A stretch of DNA of 64,000 nt, taken from contig JARVKI010000058.1 of the NCBI GenBank assembly GCA_036674765.1, forward strand, positions 1 to 64,000, in the 5' to 3' direction. Below, one piece after another: positions 59,907 to 64,000 of this stretch. The DNA comes from Seiridium cupressi. Its lineage: Eukaryota > Ascomycota > Sordariomycetes > Amphisphaeriales > Sporocadaceae. A program made the position numbers and the translations under genes. How positions within the stretch are numbered: the stretch's first letter is position 1; every line of letters starts with the position of its first letter. Under the pieces are notes generated by a model. The model saw nothing but the letters and a program-made list of their open reading frames with translations. It made no database searches and was not told the DNA's origin.

Positions 59907-61502
59907 ATGTCTGACGAAGGCATCATACGTAGTGGAGCTGACCACTGGTTTTCCTCCGATGAGGACTCTGCCTCTGGCCCCAATGGCTGGCGTCTGGACG
60001 TTGTGACGCTGCTCGCCGTTATTGGCGAGTCTTCCATCGCCGACCACTCCCAAGCAATCACGGCGAGCATGCTCTGCCTCTTGCCCCGGATCATACCCGC
60101 GCCGCAAGCTTTGCTCAAAGGCTCTCGCCCAGCGCGAATGCCCGAGACAGCAGCCAAGCTGACGGGCATCTACAGCGGCGTCACGCTGGAGTCGGTAGGC
60201 TTCTTCGCCAACATCATACACCCGCTCGACGAGTTCAACTCGTACGGCTTCAAGATGCTGAAGATATCCCATAAGGATCAGAACCAAGCTGGTGATGTGG
60301 AAGTGCCGCAGTCTCCTGCGTCGGATGCCAGCAAGCTGACCAAGTTCTTTGGCAAGAGGACCAACACAAACATGTCCGAGGCACGGTCCGTCCGAACCAC
60401 CAGGATACCTGGTCCGCCGGGCAGCGAAACAGACTCCACTGGTAATGGAGCGGCAAGGACAACTGGCATCAGCTTCCGCGATGCAGATGTCGAGGCCCAG
60501 GCGCCCACTCCGGGCATCACACGGCGCCAGACGGTCAAGGAGCGGATGACGGATTACATAGCCAACCCGACCCTCGCAACCACCCATAAACGACCAGCGG
60601 TGCCCGCCGCGCTGTGGTCGCCCATCCATGTAATCTCCGTCTTCTCCATGATCGTCACCTTCGCCATTATCGGCTTCGCCGTCTATGCCAACGACGGTAC
60701 GGCTATCCTTGCCGTAGCCATGATCTCGTCTGCTAGCTCCATCGTCGGCGCCGCCTCGTGGTGGCGGCCTATCCTGATGAAGAGGAATCAGACCAACAAA
60801 GTCCCCGACGGTGACGTCGTGATACGCACGCGTGAGGGTGCTTTTCTGGTCATCAGGTGCACCGATAACGTTGCTCGCGAGCTCTATACCGGCACAGAGG
60901 AGTGCGTATACCGTGTCGGTGGACAGTGGTACAAGGTCCTCATGGGTCTGGGCACCTTGTTTCTCATGCTTAGTGTGATTCTGCTAGGCAACTGCAAGTG
61001 GCAATCACAGATCTTCATTGCCGCCTCGTACATCAGTCTCAATGGCATGTACTGGGTGATGGGCCTGCTGCCCAAGCGATACTTCTGGGATCTAAGCAGA
61101 TACAAGGTTGAGGATATCACACCAGAGGACTCACTCAGGGCTGATGAAAACACTAACCCAGACGATCCCCGCGAGGGTATCAAGAGCTTTACACGCACAT
61201 TGTGGTATTGCATCCGAGAGACCAAGCGTACCGGGTGGGTCGAAAGATCCGGCGCGGCGCCGTCTACGCCCCAGTGGAAGGCCTGGCTGGCCGAGGCGGA
61301 AGCGGCAGCCGAGGCAGGCGACCGCAAGTGGCCGTCGATTGCAAGGAAGGACGACCTCATGAAAATGTCCGAGTTGGAGATCCTGGAGGAGAGTAGAAAG
61401 AGTCCCGTCGCCAAGGAGCTCAAGGCGGATCCTGTCGAGCAGGTAGCGCCGGCTGTAGAGGTAAAACCGAGTGATAAAAAGAGGGAGCACGGAGCTTTCT
61501 AG
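59907..61502 (+). CDS. Conserved fungal membrane protein of unknown function
   Basis: A single exon. The ATG at 59907 (MSDEGIIRSG) gives 531 residues; the ATG at 59880 adds nine. The N-terminal ~240 residues are soluble and include a conserved block (LTGIYSGVTLESVGFFANIIHPLDEFN broken as LTGIYSGVTLESVGFF and NIIHPLDEFNSYGFKML), then a Ser/Thr-rich linker. Four membrane spans follow as two closely spaced pairs: HVISVFSMIVTFAIIGFAVY with AILAVAMISSASSIVGAASW, and later VLMGLGTLFLMLSVILLG with IFIAASYISLNGMYWVMG. A cytosolic-looking domain between them contains VPDGDVVIRTREGAFLVI, and the tail is charged. From memory, proteins with this layout are common and unnamed in Sordariomycetes. The pairwise spans with an intervening soluble domain loosely suggest a transporter or scaffold, but no catalytic motif is visible. 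Confidence 0.8.
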   Translation: MSDEGIIRSGADHWFSSDEDSASGPNGWRLDVVTLLAVIGESSIADHSQAITASMLCLLPRIIPAPQALLKGSRPARMPETAAKLTGIYSGVTLESVGFFANIIHPLDEFNSYGFKMLKISHKDQNQAGDVEVPQSPASDASKLTKFFGKRTNTNMSEARSVRTTRIPGPPGSETDSTGNGAARTTGISFRDADVEAQAPTPGITRRQTVKERMTDYIANPTLATTHKRPAVPAALWSPIHVISVFSMIVTFAIIGFAVYANDGTAILAVAMISSASSIVGAASWWRPILMKRNQTNKVPDGDVVIRTREGAFLVIRCTDNVARELYTGTEECVYRVGGQWYKVLMGLGTLFLMLSVILLGNCKWQSQIFIAASYISLNGMYWVMGLLPKRYFWDLSRYKVEDITPEDSLRADENTNPDDPREGIKSFTRTLWYCIRETKRTGWVERSGAAPSTPQWKAWLAEAEAAAEAGDRKWPSIARKDDLMKMSELEILEESRKSPVAKELKADPVEQVAPAVEVKPSDKKREHGAF

Positions 61503-62858
61503 ATTCCCTCTAATCCTAGATGTCGTTCATAGGCCATGGGTTTGTTAATCCACGGTGACGCTTGGGTATGGTTGGAAAACGTTACATACCCCCTATTTCG
61601 CGTCCCGCATTTTTGCCCGAGTTGGTCATGGGATGGCCTTTGCTTACCGTTGTATAAATACCCTCATAGTTTTTTTTTTTTTTTTTCTGTTTTCTGCATG
61701 TATCCAGCGGTTCTGCATGAGTCACAAAGGAAGATTAAAATTGACTACCCTAATTATATATTGGCGTGGCGTTGGGTGGGATATTTTTTCATTGAGATCC
61801 TTTGGTTGAAGGGTTTAATACGCTGCTATCTACGTAGAAGCTACGAGTATGGATTAATGACCAAGCATTATGACATTGAAAGGCGCGTTCCCTGATCCGT
61901 GTGGTTGGGGAATGGACTGACTTTGGTCCCTGGAGTAGCCAAAAACGTTATGGGACATGAATGCCAATCATTAGCTAACTACCTACCTTACATTGTGTGA
62001 TCTTTAAACTCTGCGATATCCTTCCAAGTGCGGCATTGCAACTGCGTCGATGAAATGGTTCATGATAGTGACCCCTGCAGAAGAACGGTTGATTTCTGAT
62101 CTTGTTCTCCTGTACAGTTTAAAGAATTAAAGCCAAGCCAAATAGCAAATGCTGCAATGGTCATTACATTTGTGCTATGCTGTGTTTCGCATACGCGGAA
62201 CCTATATCGTGAGGTTATGTAGTGGGCTTTGGGAGAGTGCCAGTAGATATTTGGCTGACAAGATACATACTGTGAATGCCACAACAACACACGCGAGAGG
62301 CACCAAAGGCGGCAGAAAGCAGTGAGCTCAATTTCTCGACCTCAAGTCATAGCAGACAATTCATATCGTATCCACGCCCTTGCCCCCATACTCAGGAACC
62401 AGCAAAAAGCTGAACTTTTGATTCAGCCTTACCCTAAGAGGAATGAGGCATCGACCCGCAACAACGAAAGTCTCGATGGTCGAAATCCTAATCCTAGGGG
62501 CCGGTCCAGCCATTCCATTCTCAATGTTCTTCCGTACCGCGAAAATCACATATCTACCATGCCCCTTTATGCTCCCCTCATATATGCCATGATCCCCTTC
62601 CCTCAACGCCTTCTAGAACCAGTTCCATTACGCAAGGAGTACGAAGTCGCCCATGAGGTCCAGGTAAAGTCCAATGGCTCGGGATGTCGGAGCTTTGGGA
62701 GAATGGTGCGATAGAGAATGTTGCAGAAAAAGATATGCTGTATCATCAGCGGAGAATATACAGTATGGTTGCGTATATTACTCGTCCGATATCCTGAAAG
62801 CCAGAAAGGATGCTGGGTATAAGTAAAAGCACATTTCTGACCCTAAAACAATCGGCTA
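61503..62858. other. Intergenic region between convergent genes
   Basis: About 1.35 kb between two stop codons. It holds both 3' UTRs, a run of 17 T at 61670-61686 and A/T-rich sequence. The plus-strand frame at 62322-62714 begins with GTG and has no motif, so I do not call it. Confidence 0.6.
61670..61686. repeat. Poly(dT) tract in 3' flank
   Basis: Seventeen consecutive T about 170 bases after the stop codon of the membrane-protein gene, preceded by TATAAATA. On the transcript of that gene it would be a U-rich 3' element, possibly near polyadenylation. Confidence 0.6.
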
Positions 62859-63926
62859 TCAGTAGCCGTTGGGGTAGGCATGTCTCGAGCCCTCGAAGTA
62901 TGGGTGGTTGCAGGCCTGCTTGGCTGAAATACGGCCAGCAGGGTCGTACTCTAGACAGCGCTCCAGCAATGCCAGACCATCTTCGTCGAGATTTGAGCAT
63001 AGAGTCTGCGAGTAGTCGCGGTTCCATTTAGGGAATGTGGATTTGAAGTCGGGGTAAGAAGTGACACCAGGCCAGACCTCTTCCGTTGGGGTTCCAAGAA
63101 GGCGGAAGGTCTTGAAAATCTGGTCAATTTCCGAGTCGCCAGGGAACAGCGGCTTCCGGGTACACATCTCCGCAAAGATGGTGCCCACCGACCACATGTC
63201 CACACCCGTGGAATACTGGCGCCCACCCAGCAAGATCTCGGGAGCGCGGTACCAGAGGGTGACAACCTCGTGGGTGTAGGTTCGCAAGGGCACGCCAAAG
63301 GCACGGGCAAGACCAAAGTCGGCAAGCTTGAGGTTACCTTCTCGGTTGATCAACAAGTTCTGAGGTTTCAAGTCGCGGTGCAGAACACGGTGGCTGTGGC
63401 AGTAACGGATGCCGGAGCAGAGCTGCCACATGAACTTCTTGACCATGGCATCTCCTAGTCCCAGGCGCCCCAACGACTCGCTCGAGCCGTCGGGCAGAGC
63501 TTTGCCCCGTCCGCCATCGCTGACGGGGAGCGCCTCCATATACTTCTTCAGGTCGAGGTCGAGAAACTCGAAGACGAGGTAGAGCTTGTGGCCGTCGGCG
63601 TGGACGATGTTGAGAAGTTTCACGATGTTGGGATCGCGCATTTCCTTGAGGAGAGAGATCTCGCGGATGGCTGTGCTGGGAACACCTTCATCTTCGGCTT
63701 CGAGACGAATCTTCTTGAGAGCGACAATATTACCGTGGTCGGCTAGATCACGGGCCTTGTAAACAACACCATATGTGCCTAGGGAGGTCAAAGGAGGTTA
63801 GCATGGGAAATGATTGGCATGCTGTGTCCTGCGATGGATTGGCAGTATGGGATGCGATGCTGTGGATGGCAGTGACGTCGAATTCTCACCTTCACCGATC
63901 TTCTCCAACTTCTGGTAGTTCTCCAT
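62859..63926 (-). CDS. Cyclin-dependent kinase 1 (Cdc2/Cdc28/NimX)
   Basis: Two exons on the minus strand, 63926-63890 and 63778-62859, joined in phase 1 across a 111-nt intron, giving 318 residues. The 37-nt first exon encodes [12 protein letters not shown], completing the glycine loop GEGTYG with the inhibitory Thr14-Tyr15 pair. Other motifs are [14 protein letters not shown] with Lys34, the PSTAIRE cyclin-binding helix (46-52), [10 protein letters not shown] with catalytic Asp148, DFGLARAFG (166-168), and the activation loop [20 protein letters not shown] with Thr181. PSTAIRE plus TYTHEVV marks it as the main cell-cycle CDK, called nimX in Aspergillus. A loop of about 20 residues ([17 protein letters not shown]) between the kinase lobes is usual for filamentous fungi. 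The kinase acts with cyclins in the nucleus and is controlled by Wee1/Cdc25 at Tyr15. Only about 75 bases upstream remain in the window. Confidence 0.95.
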
Positions 63927-64000
63927 GACTCGGGATGGGGCCCGGGTCCGACTTGTGGGATTGAATTCAATGAGAGTCGGACGGGCAATGCAAGAGGTCA

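Noticed and set aside
59865..60629. 254-codon minus-strand open frame
   Set aside because: Exact shadow of the G/C-rich conserved membrane-protein gene on the plus strand. Repetitive Arg/Gly content and no motif.
62322..62714. 130-codon plus-strand open frame
   Set aside because: Starts with GTG, lies between convergent genes, and has no motif.

Overview
The window is nuclear DNA of a filamentous ascomycete, most likely a Sordariomycete and perhaps Hypocreales. The evidence is many short spliceosomal introns (about 48 to 204 nt, GT..AG, often with CTGAC or CTAAC branch sites near the 3' end), filamentous-fungal protein families, and a gene-sparse layout. I found no tRNA, rRNA, CRISPR array, intact transposon or biosynthetic cluster. 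All gene models were spliced by eye: I checked that exon phases join and that family motifs continue across each junction. No database search was possible.

Left part (1 to 10.5 kb): a 73-base poly-C run lies directly after the 5' splice site of a truncated first exon that resembles the palmitoyltransferase SWF1 (minus strand). Divergent from it is a four-exon telomere protein gene of the Rap1 family. A long gene-poor stretch follows, then a conserved fungal protein gene often labelled 'vegetative cell wall protein gp1-like' (minus strand).

Middle part (10.5 to 33 kb): a second gene-poor stretch, a decayed MFS monocarboxylate-transporter-like pseudogene, a seven-helix fungal rhodopsin-like membrane protein, a possible gene remnant, a bZIP transcription factor, a hemerythrin-fold protein whose metal ligands are largely lost, an unrecognised Cys/His-rich acidic protein, and a secreted DUF1996 protein.

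Right part (33 to 64 kb): a compact housekeeping pair, the U1-type zinc-finger splicing protein (WBP4-like) and divergent importin KAP123, is followed by about 7 kb without a convincing gene. Then come three secreted or wall proteins spaced apart: a GPI/PIR-type wall protein, a PL1 pectate lyase, and a small secreted protein like fungal 'IgE-binding' proteins. The right end carries an ADA2/ADGF-type adenosine deaminase homologue, a four-helix membrane protein of unknown function, and the main cell-cycle kinase Cdc2/Cdc28 (minus strand).

No single pathway links these genes. The pattern is islands of conserved cell-biology genes (telomere, nuclear import, splicing, cell-cycle kinase) separated by gene-poor, partly degenerate DNA that holds secreted proteins and regulators. 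The most unusual items are the ADA2-type protein with a myristoylation-like N terminus, the wall protein with rearranged PIR architecture, the ligand-poor hemerythrin-fold protein, an ARID-like segment in Rap1, and the multiply broken transporter.
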